A program made the position numbers and the translations under genes. The notes under the pieces are model-generated. The model made no database searches, was not told the origin of the DNA, and saw only the letters and a list, made by a program, of their open reading frames with translations. Positions 49,438-61,704 of a stretch of 64,000 nt of DNA are shown here, one piece after another. Source of the DNA: Sipunculus nudus (lineage: Eukaryota > Annelida > Sipuncula > Golfingiida > Sipunculidae). Each line of letters opens with the position of its first letter. Position 1 is the first letter of the stretch. The stretch lies in assembly GCA_026874595.1 (NCBI GenBank), contig CM049313.1, positions 79,786,659 through 79,850,658 on the forward strand, written 5' to 3'.

Positions 49438-50434
49438 AATAAGAATAATGAATGATCAGACTATACAATAATTGTTCCTGTTACAGTCTCAGCTAAGGTA
49501 CTGGTAATAAAATCTGCATTTGGCTTGAACTGAATTTTTAGCAATGAATGAAATTTTACATACACACCGTTTTTCCCATACCATTAGATCTGTACACAGT
49601 AGTGTAAAAATGTACATTACAAGTTACATTAACCCTTTACTGTTTACATTTATTTTAGATTTCCGACAAATTATGACACTATTTATATTTACACTAACAG
49701 CCATATTTTTCAAGCTTTTTTTGTATCTTTATCAAATTTTCAACAGTTCCCATGAAGAGGGTTTGCTGAAGATTATTGAAAATCATTGAAACTTAGAAAT
49801 AATATGCAATATTTTTGTCCTGAAAGAATCTATACATATCATGGCAATCTAGTTGCCCATTTAGAGTGCTCTTTAGTGGCTTGTAAACAGTAAAGGGTTA
49901 AGACTTGACATATATTTATATCTTTTTATATGATTTAAAAACAGTAAAATGAACTATCTTGTCAGCAAAAATAATGGATCTGGCTCCCAGGAATACGAAA
50001 CGGAATTGAAACGGAATTTGGTGATGGATAAAACGGAAAAGCCTTGTTTTTGAAACGTAAAATCATTGGCTCTACCTGTGCATGACAGCATGAGTATTCC
50101 AGGCAATGTAATGATATTACTATCTGCATTATCAGCCATGTTTTATACCAACAATACAGTTATTGTAAATATGGTTGCATGAGAAATTTGAAATCTTAAT
50201 TCTTTCTAACTTCTGTGAACTCATTTTTGTCCTATAACTGGTGATTGTACAGATTCTGTCATACCTTTCAGAATGATTTTGTTGTAGTGTTTGGCTGGTG
50301 TTAGTTTCACAAACCCAGGAGAGGATCATTATATGCAATGAGCATGCTCTTAAAAAGGTCTGCTGGTGATATTATATTAATGGTAAACAAATAGTCGACA
50401 TACCACCCAAATGAATGCATTTACTGTGTTACAG
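49438..50434. other. Intron before exon 10
   Basis: Unique AT-rich intron of about 1 kb. No element ends, RNA genes or conserved frames seen. Confidence 0.4.
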
Positions 50435-50525
50435 CTTTCCTCTCCTCCGGATCCTATTCCATTCCCGACATCACAGACAGACAGGAACAGTCCATACAGT
50501 GGTCAAAGGCAGACACAAACTCCAG
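50435..50525 (+). CDS. UBAP2/UBAP2L homologue, exon 10 (last seen in window)
   Basis: A 91-bp exon after TACTGTGTTACAG and before GTATTG. In phase 0, continuing from exon 9, it reads LSSPPDPIPFPTSQTDRNSP and then YSGQRQTQTP, leaving one base. Composition and phase fit the Ser/Pro/Gln-rich middle of the family, but it has no hallmark motif, so this is the least certain exon. No later exon is visible up to 64000; the downstream intron would then be longer than 13 kb, most of it minisatellite and transposons. Confidence 0.62.
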
Positions 50526-50867
50526 GTATTGAAAATTTTAAAAATTCATCACCAGTTTACTGTGCTGACAAAGTGCTGATAGAATATCAAACTCTTTTTA
50601 TCTAGCAAGACATACTAACAGCAGATGAACAGCCAGTGTTTCATTTGTAAATTTTCATGGGAATTCATTTGTTGGTAAATTCTCAAGGAACATGGGCTTC
50701 AGTGTGGCAGCTTTTTCAGCAGTGTTGCAGTTATGATATTAATTTGAAATTAGAGTTTCAGGTTTCTGTGTACAGCTCTAGACTTTGACACCATCACTGA
50801 AAGCTTTGATTCAATCAAAAAGGATTCTGCAGCATTTGTATTTTGCTAGTAAATTTGCTTTTTTTTC
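50526..50867. other. Intron after exon 10
   Basis: Unique sequence between the donor of exon 10 and the first minisatellite units. Confidence 0.35.
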
Positions 50868-50962
50868 TATGAGCTTCAGCTAGGTATACCACTATTTCAT
50901 TGTTTTAATACATGATTAGTTTCAGGGAGCTTCAGCTAAGTATACCATTATTTCAGTGTTTT
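50868..50962. repeat. Left edge of the 53/56-bp minisatellite
   Basis: Two diverged units (GAGCTTCAGCTAGGTATACC and GAGCTTCAGCTAAGTATACC) with TTATTTCAGTGTTT at the right edge. The array is interrupted here by the A element at 50963-56757 and resumes at 56758. Confidence 0.8.
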
Positions 50963-51341
50963 TAGCTCAGCTGACTATAAGTCATCTGAGCTATAGTCGT
51001 GGTCCGTCGTCCGGCCGGCCGGCCGTTAACAGGGCACGTTTTAAAACCGTTGGACCTACGATTCCCAAATTTTGCATACCATTAGATGTCCCCAAAATCT
51101 CCTACCATACCAAAAATTGGGTCATTAGGACTTTGTTCCTTCAAGATATTAAGGAAAAACCTCTGTTTTCCATAAAAAAGCCATTGTTACACTTCAAGGC
51201 TGCCTAATATCAAAACCACTGATCTGTTTTTGATCATATTAAGTATTCATATTCTTCCATACTTTCCTATGAACATACAAAAAATTAGGTCAGTGTTGGG
51301 TCTTATTTTGAAGTTATGGGCCAAAATATAAAGCAATTTCT

Positions 51342-54300
51342 AACGAACCTGTGAGCTTATGCGATGGTGCGTCGTCATCCGTCGTACGTTAACCATAGCT
51401 ATCTCAAAAACAGCAGGAGCTAGCATCACGGAATTTTTTTGCAAATAATCAGTCATCCAAAAAACTATATTGGATTTTGTTTATTTTTTTTCTAACTGCA
51501 TTTTCTTAGATTTTATAGGGAAAAAGCTGAAAAAGCTTTAAAAATCTTCTTCTCCGAAACTGTCCAGCCAAATTGTCTAATATTTCACAGAAATGATCCC
51601 TGGAACAATCTTTCTCAAGTTTTTTCGAATGGTACCAGTTGGGAGATTTTTGGCCAAGTTACAGGAGGTTTAACTTTGTTATCTGTGCAAAAAAGCATAT
51701 ATAAATTTAAATCTCAGAAACGCCTGGAGCTATCATCGCCAAATTTTATGCCAATGTTGGTCACATAAGTCATATCTGAAATTGAGGTATTGGTGGCGCC
51801 ACCTGCATTGGCCTTTTATGTACGGGGTCATTAGTGCCTGTATCACACTAAGGGCTACAAAAAACTTCTTCTGAAACCATATGGCCAAAATGTTTAATAT
51901 CGCACAGAAGTGATCCTAGGGTAGTGCTTTCTGAAGTTTGTTCAAAAGTTCTCTTTTCAGTGACTTTTGGCTAAGTTATGGAAAGCTGAATTTAGTCATA
52001 TGCAATAACAGCCAATTTTATCTCAGTGGCTACAAAGATCTTCTTCTCAAAAACCACTGGGCCAAATTCTTAAATCTCACACATTTATTATCCTCAGATG
52101 TTGATAATTCAAGTTTGTTCAAATGGTCTTGGTTCAGTGCTTTTTGGCTGCGGTACGGGAAGCTGAACTTAGCCAGTTTGCTGTATCTTCCTGTATGAGT
52201 TATAAACTTGCAAAACATTTTTCGACTGATGCCACTGAAGCCAGTTTGTTAAATATTTTTTATTCTTTTTACAAGAATACAATTATTCTTATTATAATTG
52301 TCATCAATGGTTCCACATGAATGATTTTTGGCTGTATTATGGAGATTGAATTAAGTCATTTTACCATATATGTTAGCTGTGTGATGCTGTTACATCTAGC
52401 CTGGCACCAGTTTATCAGCATCTATTACATCATGCCACTAGACATGTAGATTTCAGGTTATATTTGGTTAATATTGACAAGGAAGTTTTTTTAAAAGCTT
52501 TTAAAAAATTTAGATTTATGATTTAAGTTATTCATCATACCAGGTAATGTTACAGTCATGGATATTCAGTTCTCTGTGGCTATATTAAGACAACTGTACA
52601 TGGATTATAAATTATTGGTATCCCTACTCAACTTAATTCAAGTATTTGCCATCAGTGATATATATCTGTATTTTAATTTTGCATTATGCATCCGTAATAA
52701 TTTTACATATATTCCTGATTTCTTTTTTATAAAAAGTCAGCTGAAAAGCATTTTGTATTGGGTAAATAAATTTCAAAGTTATTTCAAGTAGGGACCACTT
52801 TTGTGTACAGATGGCAGCACTTGGTTTATCATTGGCAGATTGCCAGTGCCTTGATGTTGGCCATTAGCCAGGATGATGTAAGCTCTATAAATAGTTTTGG
52901 CACAGTGCCAGGATTGGAAGAAGTGCAGCCAGGTATAGGTTAAGAGTTCACTCAGTGCAGTAGCTGCATTCTATTTATAGCTTTGGCAGACTGCTAACTG
53001 CATCAGTTTTGGCACCAAAGTTCAGCCTGAATCTATTTATAGCTTTTGCAGACTGCCAACTGTGTCAGATTATGCAACAGGTCAAGAGTTCACCCAGTGC
53101 AGCCAGGTAAAGGTCAAAAGTTTACTCAGTCTAGCCAGGTGCAGGTCAAGAGTTCACTCAGTGCAGTAGCTTGAGGCAGCAATTTGTCACAGGTCACTCG
53201 GGGCAACTGCCTTACTCACCTAAGCCTTGTCAGCCCAGTGCATCAAACTCTGGGGAAGTTTGATGTATTGGACTGATACCTGTCTATGCGTCTTTGATGG
53301 TATTCTCATTTACAAGACAGGTGGTGCCACCTACATTGACTTTTGCAGTGTATGCGCCTGCTTATTTCTACAGAGGAATTTGATACATCAGCCTAAAATA
53401 GGGTATGTTTATACATATCGGATAGCTTTATAGTGTACAAGACTGGTGGCGCCACCTATCATAATTTTTGCACAGTGTATGTCCGTGCTTATTTCACAGG
53501 AGGGGTTTGACATATCAGTCTGACATTGGGCATATGTATATATCTCTTCGTTTTATATAAGACTGGTGGTGCCAGCTACAATCATTGTATCTGTCAAAAC
53601 AGAGTTTTGCGGATACTATGTTTTCAGTCGGACACCGACGCTGCCGCCATCGCGGCATAGGTTTCTGGAGAACTCCTCCATAACCACAGGGCAAAATTTT
53701 TAAAATATGGAATTATGATCGGTCACATGTGAACTGCTGCACCCTCATTTTTGGTTAACCTCTGACCTTTCCTCTCTGCCCAGCGTCCATTTGTGCGTCT
53801 GTTTCCACACATAAACCCACATATCTCAATAAGGCTAAAGATTTTGCACAAATGTAGCCCCTGGAAAGCTTTATAACATACACTAAAAATGGTGGCGCCA
53901 CCTGCAACCATTTTTGCACAGCGTCCATCTGTTCATCTGCCTTGGGATAAAAACACTTATATCTGGGCAGTGGTTGGACTTATCAACCTGAAATTTTGCA
54001 TGTGTATACATCCTGGACAACTTTCTTGATTTTATGACAGGTGGTGCCACCTACACTCACGTTTAAGCTGCAGACATCCAAGCTCATATCTTGGGAACCG
54101 TTTGAACAGTTGGGCAAAAATTTTGCATGTGTATAGATCTCCCATGGCTCTTTATCATACGCAAAACTGGTGGTGCCACCTGCAACCATTTTTGCACAGC
54201 GTCCATCTGTTCATCTGCCTTGGGATAAAATCACTCATATTTCGGCAGTGGTTTGACTTTTTTACCTGAAATTTTGCAGGTTCATACATCCTTGACAGCT

Positions 54301-55211
54301 TTCTTGTTTTATGACGGGTGGCGCCACCTACATTCAAATTTACACTGCAGAAATCCAAGCTCATATCTCAGGAACCATTTGACCTATTTAGTAAAAATTT
54401 TGCATGTTAATGGATCTCACAAAGCTCTTTATCATACGCAAAACTGGTGGTGCCACCTGCAATCATTTTTGAACAGCATCCGTTTGTTTGTTTGCCTTGG
54501 CATAAAATCACTCATATCTCAGCAGTGGTTTGACATATCTGCCTAAAATTTGGCAGGTTTATACATCTTGGATAGCTCTCTGGATTTTGTGGCCACATAC
54601 ATTTATGTATAAGCTGCAGACATTCAGGCTTATATCTCAGGACTGGTTTGACATATCCCCCTGAAATTTTGCATGTGTATAGATCTCACATATCTCTTAA
54701 TCATACACAAAATTGGTGGCGCCACCTGCCACCATTTTTGCCCAGCGTCCATCTGTTTTTCTGCTGTGTGCTAAAATCACTCATATCTCAGTAGTGGTTT
54801 GACTTATCTGCCTAAAATTTTGCATGTTTATACATCTTGGACAGCTTTCTGGATTTTGTGGTAGTTGGCGCAACCTACATACACATTTCGGCTGCAGACA
54901 TCCAGGCTATTATGCAACACACCTCACTCTATTTCCCCTTGCCACTCAATCTATGCCTCACTTTACCTTTCCTACTCTTTCCTACCTTTTGGCGGATACA
55001 CGTAGTCGCTTGTTGACTACCCATATTCTAGTTTTTGTGTTGTGTGCACCCATGCCAGAATTGCAGCAGTGATGTTTGATTAATTGTTTCTTGTTCTAAG
55101 TGTTTTTAGTACTTGCATTGTTCATATTTATGTTACACATGTTCTTGAAAAGTAATGGTCCAGCATTGAAGCATTATACCTGGTGTTCGCATTAGGCCTG
55201 TAGGCCTTGTT
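51342..55211 (+). mobile_element. Family E element nested in A, itself carrying C
   Basis: Starts TAACGAACCTGTGAGCTTAT and ends CAGGCCTTGTT-type (GGTGTTCGCATTAGGCCTGT-AGGCCTTGTT). The flanks GCAATTTC and AAAAAATCAGGAAATATATT correspond to uninterrupted GCAATTTTTAAAAAAATCAG in the other A copies, so it lies between Ts. Palindrome GGTGGCGCCACC at about 51793. Carries the C element at 53587-55033. Confidence 0.68.
53587..55033 (+). mobile_element. Family C element nested in E
   Basis: The 5' GTATCTGTCAAAACAGAGTT folds on TTTTGCGGATAC; the 3' end has GGCGGATACACGTAGTCGCT-TGTTGACTAC and ATTCTAGTT. The body is about 280-bp units, each with two GGTGGCGCCACC or GGTGGTGCCACC sites (53889, 54041, 54170, 54317, 54448, 54715). 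The insertion point in E is the same T-run used by the A element at 45208. Confidence 0.72.
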
Positions 55212-56757
55212 AAAAAATCAGGAAATATATTTACTCACCTAACATTAGAATTGCTGAAGCTAGAGACTTTTTTTCAGGAATGTAACTTTATTTAATCAAG
55301 ATTCAATTGTTAACCAAAAATTAGTTCTGAATTTTTCAAATTTTAAAGGTTATTAGTATAAATATAAAATTAGTACCTTAAATTTTGCGCAACTTTGACC
55401 ATGGCACGTTTTTTCCCTGTAAGTGCTGTTGATTTAATTTTCATATCATGCACACATAAGGATTTCATCTTTGTAGATCAGAAAGCTGAAAGAAATTGGC
55501 CAAATATTGTAGCTTTTATTAATGTTTATATGAGACCATGTCAGACTCAGGCTTAATCCAGCCCCTCTTCAGTCACCTGTATGTTGACCTTGCTGACCTT
55601 TCATCAGATTATGCATGCTTGAGCGAAGCATACACTGGGGCAGCCAGGCAGCTAATGCCCAGCCACAATTGATCCAGAGGTCCAACCCAACTCATCTAGT
55701 TGTTGTTTTGAAAAACAACATAACAATAAACAATAAATTAATAATTTTGTATTGGTTTTTTTAACAAATTAAAGAAAAATTGATAGAAAAAGAAATTTGT
55801 TAGTTGATGAGTAACAGAAAATTAACTTGCACTTACTGATGATGTAAGAATCTTGTATGGATGGATAGAATGTCAATGTCAATGTTATTACAAATAACAC
55901 CATGCAGTCACCTATGGTATTTTTAAGTTAAATTTTAATGATAAAAAAATAAATCATATTATTCATTACTATTCATTAGGGATCATATGAAGGAAATTAA
56001 TGATAGACAAAGATGCAGTTGATAATATTAATCTAGATTCCTTCTGTGTCTAGTGTGTAGATTGATGTGAAAGTAGTCCAAAGTGAATATATTACATTTA
56101 TTTTTTTTAATATAAATAAAAGCCATAAAACCAGGTACTTATGATCATTATTTAAATTTGTGAATTTTGTATATTCTGGATTCTCAACATCTTTGTTTGG
56201 CTAAAACTGAATAAATACTAGACATGGTGCGAATGCTTTGCAAATGTATTTGAATACGAATATGAATATGTACTGCATTAAAAAAAATTATTGCATAAGA
56301 ATGGGAATTCAGGTAAAAATGAAAGTATTTGAATACCAGTGCAGACACTTTCAAAATGTATTCATGAATGCAATCATGAATATATTCTATAATATTATTT
56401 CAATTATCATTTCAGTTATATTTTATTTTTAAAAAATCATGATTTTCTTATTATTTTTTTAATAAAAATTATATTGGCACAATATTTGTTATTAAATTTT
56501 AATAAATATTTAAACTCTTTTATAATATGTGCTGCTTATAAGTTATATGGCCAAGTCAAAATCTGTGTGACGATCGCACTCCATTTGTAAATAAAATAAA
56601 AGAAATCAATCCTCTTCCCTGTCTCCAAAGATACTATCAAAATCATACATAAGCTAAACACCAACAACTCATAATAAAGCTTATATTTATTACCACACAA
56701 AACAAGCATTTTTATCATATATAACAGCTGAGCGCCGTGACCCATGGGTCCCTTGTT

Positions 56758-59700
56758 ATACATTAGTTTCTGTGAGCTTCAGCTAAGTATACCATTATTT
56801 CATTGTTTTTATACATGATTAGTTTCTGTGAGCTTCAGCTAAGTATACCATTATTTCAGTGTTTTTATACATAAGTTTCTGTGAGCTTCAGCTAAGTATA
56901 CCATTATTTCAGTGTTTTTATACATGATTAGTTTCTGTGAGCTTCAGCTAAGTATACCATTATTTCAGTGTTTTTATACATTAGTTTCTGTGAGCTTCAG
57001 CTAAGTATACCATTATTTCAGTGTTTTTATACATTAGTTTCTGTGAGCTTCAGCTAAGTATACCATTATTTCAGTGTTTTTATACATTAGTTTCTGTGAG
57101 CTTCAGCTAAGTATACCATTATTACAGTGTTTTTATACATGATTAGTTTCTGTGAGCTTCAGCTAAGTATACCATTATTTCAGTGTTTTTATACATGATT
57201 AGTTTCTGTGAGCTTCAGCTTAGTATACCATTATTTCAGTGTTTTTATACATGATTAGTTTCTGTGAGCTTCAGCTAAGTATACCATTATTTCAGTGTTT
57301 TTATACATGATTAGTTTCTGTGAGCTTCAGCTAAGTATCCCATTATTCAGTGTTTTTATACATGATTAGTTTCTGTGAGCTTCAGCTAAGTATACCATTA
57401 TTTCAGTGTTTTTATACATTAGTTTCTGTGAGCTTCAGCTAAGTATACCATTATTTCAGTGTTTTTATACATGATTAGTTTCTGTGAGCTTCAGCTAAGT
57501 ATACCATTATTTCAGTGTTTTTATACATTAGTTTCTGTGAGCTTCAGCTAAGTATACCATTATTTCAGTGTTTTTATACACTAGTTTCTGTGAGCTTCAG
57601 CTAAGTATACCATTATTTCAGTGTTTTTATACATGATTAGTTTCTGTGAGCTTCAGCTAAGTATACCATTATTTCAGTGTTTTTATACATGATTAGTTTC
57701 TGTGAGCTTCAGCTAAGTATACCATTATTTCAGTGTTTTTATACATTAGTTTCTGTGAGCTTCAGCTAAGTATACCATTATTTCAGTGTTTTTATACATT
57801 AGTTTCTGTGAGCTTCAGCTAAGTATCCCATTATTTCAGTGTTTTTATACATTAGTTTCTGTGAGCTTCAGCTAAGTATCCCATTATTTCAGTGTTTTTA
57901 TACATTAGTTTCTGTGAGCTTCAGCTAAGTATACCATTATTTCAGTGTTTTTATACATTAGTTTCTGTGAGCTTCAGCTAAGTATACCATTATTTCAGTG
58001 TTTTTATACATTAGTTTCTGTGAGCTTCAGCTAAGTATACCATTATTTCAGTGTTTTTATACATTAGTTTCTGTGAGCTTCAGCTAAGTATACCATTATT
58101 TCAGTGTTTTTATACATTAGTTTCTGTGAGCTTCAGCTAAGTATCCCATTATTTCAGTGTTTTTATACATTAGTTTCTGTGAGCTTCAGCTAAGTATCCC
58201 ATTATTTCAGTGTTTTTATACATTAGTTTCTGTGAGCTTCAGCTAAGTATACCATTATTTCAGTGTTTTTATACATTAGTTTCTGTGAGCTTCAGCTAAG
58301 TATACCATTATTTCAGTGTTTTTATACATTAGTTTCTGTGAGCTTCAGCTAAGTATACCATTATTTCAGTGTTTTTATACATTAGTTTCTGTGAGCTTCA
58401 GCTAAGTATCCCATTATTTCAGTGTTTTTATACATTAGTTTCTGTGAGCTTCAGCTAAGTATCCCATTATTTCAGTGTTTTTATACATTAGTTTCTGTGA
58501 GCTTCAGCTAAGTATACCATTATTTCAGTGTTTTTATACATTAGTTTCTGTGAGCTTCAGCTAAGTATACCATTATTTCAGTGTTTTTATACATTAGTTT
58601 CTGTGAGCTTCAGCTAAGTATACCATTATTACAGTGTTTTTATACATGATTAGTTTCTGTGAGCTTCAGCTAAGTATACCATTATTTCAGTGTTTTTATA
58701 CATGATTAGTTTCTGTGAGCTTCAGCTTAGTATACCATTATTTCAGTGTTTTTATACATGATTAGTTTCTGTGAGCTTCAGCTAAGTATACCATTATTTC
58801 AGTGTTTTTATACATGATTAGTTTCTGTGAGCTTCAGCTAAGTATCCCATTATTCAGTGTTTTTATACATGATTAGTTTCTGTGAGCTTCAGCTAAGTAT
58901 ACCATTATTTCAGTGTTTTTATACATTAGTTTCTGTGAGCTTCAGCTAAGTATACCATTATTTCAGTGTTTTTATACATGATTAGTTTCTGTGAGCTTCA
59001 GCTAAGTATACCATTATTTCAGTGTTTTTATACATTAGTTTCTGTGAGCTTCAGCTAAGTATACCATTATTTCAGTGTTTTTATACACTAGTTTCTGTGA
59101 GCTTCAGCTAAGTATACCATTATTTCAGTGTTTTTATACATGATTAGTTTCTGTGAGCTTCAGCTAAGTATACCATTATTTCAGTGTTTTTATACATGAT
59201 TAGTTTCTGTGAGCTTCAGCTAAGTATACCATTATTTCAGTGTTTTTATACATTAGTTTCTGTGAGCTTCAGCTAAGTATACCATTATTTCAGTGTTTTT
59301 ATACATTAGTTTCTGTGAGCTTCAGCTAAGTATCCCATTATTTCAGTGTTTTTATACATTAGTTTCTGTGAGCTTCAGCTAAGTATCCCATTATTTCAGT
59401 GTTTTTATACATTAGTTTCTGTGAGCTTCAGCTAAGTATACCATTATTTCAGTGTTTTTATACATTAGTTTCTGTGAGCTTCAGCTAAGTATACCATTAT
59501 TTCAGTGTTTTTATACATTAGTTTCTGTGAGCTTCAGCTAAGTATACCATTATTTCAGTGTTTTTATACATTAGTTTCTGTGAGCTTCAGCTAAGTATAC
59601 CATTATTTCAGTGTTTTTATACATTAGTTTCTGTGAGCTTCAGCTAAGTATCCCATTATTTCAGTGTTTTTATACATTAGTTTCTGTGAGCTTCAGCTAA

Positions 59701-61704
59701 GTATCCCATTATTTCAGTGTTTTTATACATTAGTTTCTGTGAGCTTCAGCTAAGTATACCATTATTTCAGTGTTTTTATACATTAGTTTCTGTGAGCTTC
59801 AGCTAAGTATCCCATTATTTCAGTGTTTTTATACATTAGTTTCTGTGAGCTTCAGCTAAGTATACCATTATTTCAGTGTTTTTATACATTAGTTTCTGTG
59901 AGCTTCAGCTAAGTATACCATTATTTCAGTGTTTTTATACATTAGTTTATGTGAGCTTCAGCTAAGTATACCATTATTTCAGTGTTTTTATACATTAGTT
60001 TCTGTGAGCTTCAGCTAAGTATACCATTATTTCAGTGTTTTTATACATTAGTTTCTGTGAGCTTCAGCTAAGTATCCCATTATTTCAGTGTTTTTATACA
60101 TTAGTTTCTGTGAGCTTCAGCTAAGTATCCCATTATTTCAGTGTTTTTATACATTAGTTTCTGTGAGCTTCAGCTAAGTATACCATTATTTCAGTGTTTT
60201 TATACATTAGTTTCTGTGAGCTTCAGCTAAGTATACCATTATTTCAGTGTTTTTATACATTAGTTTCTGTGAGCTTCAGCTAAGTATACCATTATTTCAG
60301 TGTTTTTATACATTAGTTTCTGTGAGCTTCAGCTAAGTATCCCATTATTTCAGTGTTTTTATACATTAGTTTCTGTGAGCTTCAGCTAAGTATCCCATTA
60401 TTTCAGTGTTTTTATACATTAGTTTCTGTGAGCTTCAGCTAAGTATACCATTATTTCAGTGTTTTTATACATGATTAGTTTCTGTGAGCTTCAGCTAAGT
60501 ATCCCATTATTTCAGTGTTTTTATACATTAGTTTCTGTGAGCTTCAGCTAAGTATACCATTATTTCAGTGTTTTTATACATGATTAGTTTCTGTGAGCTT
60601 CAGCTAAGTATCCCATTATTTCAGTGTTTTTATACATTAGTTTCTGTGAGCTTCAGCTAAGTATACCATTATTTCAGTGTTTTTATACATGATTAGTTTC
60701 TGTGAGCTTCAGCTAAGTATACCATTATTTCAGTGTTTTTATACATGATTAGTTTCTGTGAGCTTCAGCTAAGTATCCCATTATTTCAGTGTTTTTATAC
60801 ATGATTAGTTTCTGTGAGCTTCAGCTAAGTATACCATTATTTCAGTGTTTTTATACATGATTAGTTTCTGTGAGCTTCAGCTAAGTATCCCATTATTTCA
60901 GTGTTTTTATACATTAGTTTCTGTGAGCTTCAGCTAAGTATACCATTATTTCAGTGTTTTTATACATTAGTTTCTGTGAGCTTCAGCTAAGTATACCATT
61001 ATTTCAGTGTTTTTATACATTAGTTTCTGTGAGCTTCAGCTAAGTATCCCATTATTTCAGTGTTTTTATACATTAGTTCTGTGAGCTTCAGCTAAGTATC
61101 CCATTATTTCAGTGTTTTTATACATTAGTTTCTGTGAGCTTCAGCTAAGTATCCCATTATTTCAGTGTTTTTATACATTAGTTTCTGTGAGCTTCAGCTA
61201 AGTATACCATTATTTCAGTGTTTTTATACATTAGTTTCTGTGAGCTTCAGCTAAGTATCCCATTATTTCAGTGTTTTTATACATTAGTTTCTGTGAGCTT
61301 CAGCTAAGTATACCATTATTTCAGTGTTTTTATACATTAGTTTCTGTGAGCTTCAGCTAAGTATACCATTATTTCAGTGTTTTTATACATTAGTTTCTGT
61401 GAGCTTCAGCTAAGTATACCATTATTTCAGTGTTTTTATACACGATTAGTTTCTGTGAGCTTCAGCTAAGTATCCCATTATTTCAGTGTTTTTATACATT
61501 AGTTTCTGTGAGCTTCAGCTAAGTATCCCATTATTTCAGTGTTTTTATACATTAGTTTCTGTGAGCTTCAGCTAAGTATCCCATTATTTCAGTGTTTTTA
61601 TACATTAGTTTCTGTAAGCTTCAGCTAAGTATCCCATTATTTCAGTGTTTTTATACATTAGTTTCTGTGAGCTTCAGCTAAGTATCCCATTATTTCAGTG
61701 TTTT
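56758..61704. repeat. Approximately 5-kb minisatellite, 53- and 56-bp units
   Basis: Roughly 90 units built around GTTTCTGTGAGCTTCAGCTA, AGTATACCATTATTTCAGTG and TTTTTATACATTA. Unit length is 53 bp (TACATTAG) or 56 bp (TACATGATTAG), and a second variable site is ATACC or ATCCC. Rare private variants (ATTACAGTG, GCTTAGTATACC, ATTATTCAG, ACACTAG) recur 1,507 bp apart, which shows a higher-order duplication. There is no long open frame. It is intronic if the gene continues past the window. Confidence 0.92.

Larger units (their letters stand above)
50963..56757 (+). mobile_element. Family A element inside the minisatellite, carrying E and C
   Basis: Starts TAGCTCAGCTGACTATAAGT and ends CAGCTGAGCGCCGTGACCCATGGGTCCCTTGTT. 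Both flanks are the minisatellite (CAGTGTTT on the left, ATACATTAGTTTCTG on the right), which rejoin as CAGTGTTTTTATACATTAG. Its own sequence is 50963-51341 and 55212-56757; the rest is the nested E element. The tail 55212-56500 parallels 62780-64000. The very AT-rich part 55700-56500 has no coding content. Confidence 0.72.

Noticed and set aside
56758-61704. Regularly spaced repeats that might look like a CRISPR array
   Set aside because: The whole 53/56-bp period is repeated with no unique spacers, in an animal intron; it is a minisatellite.
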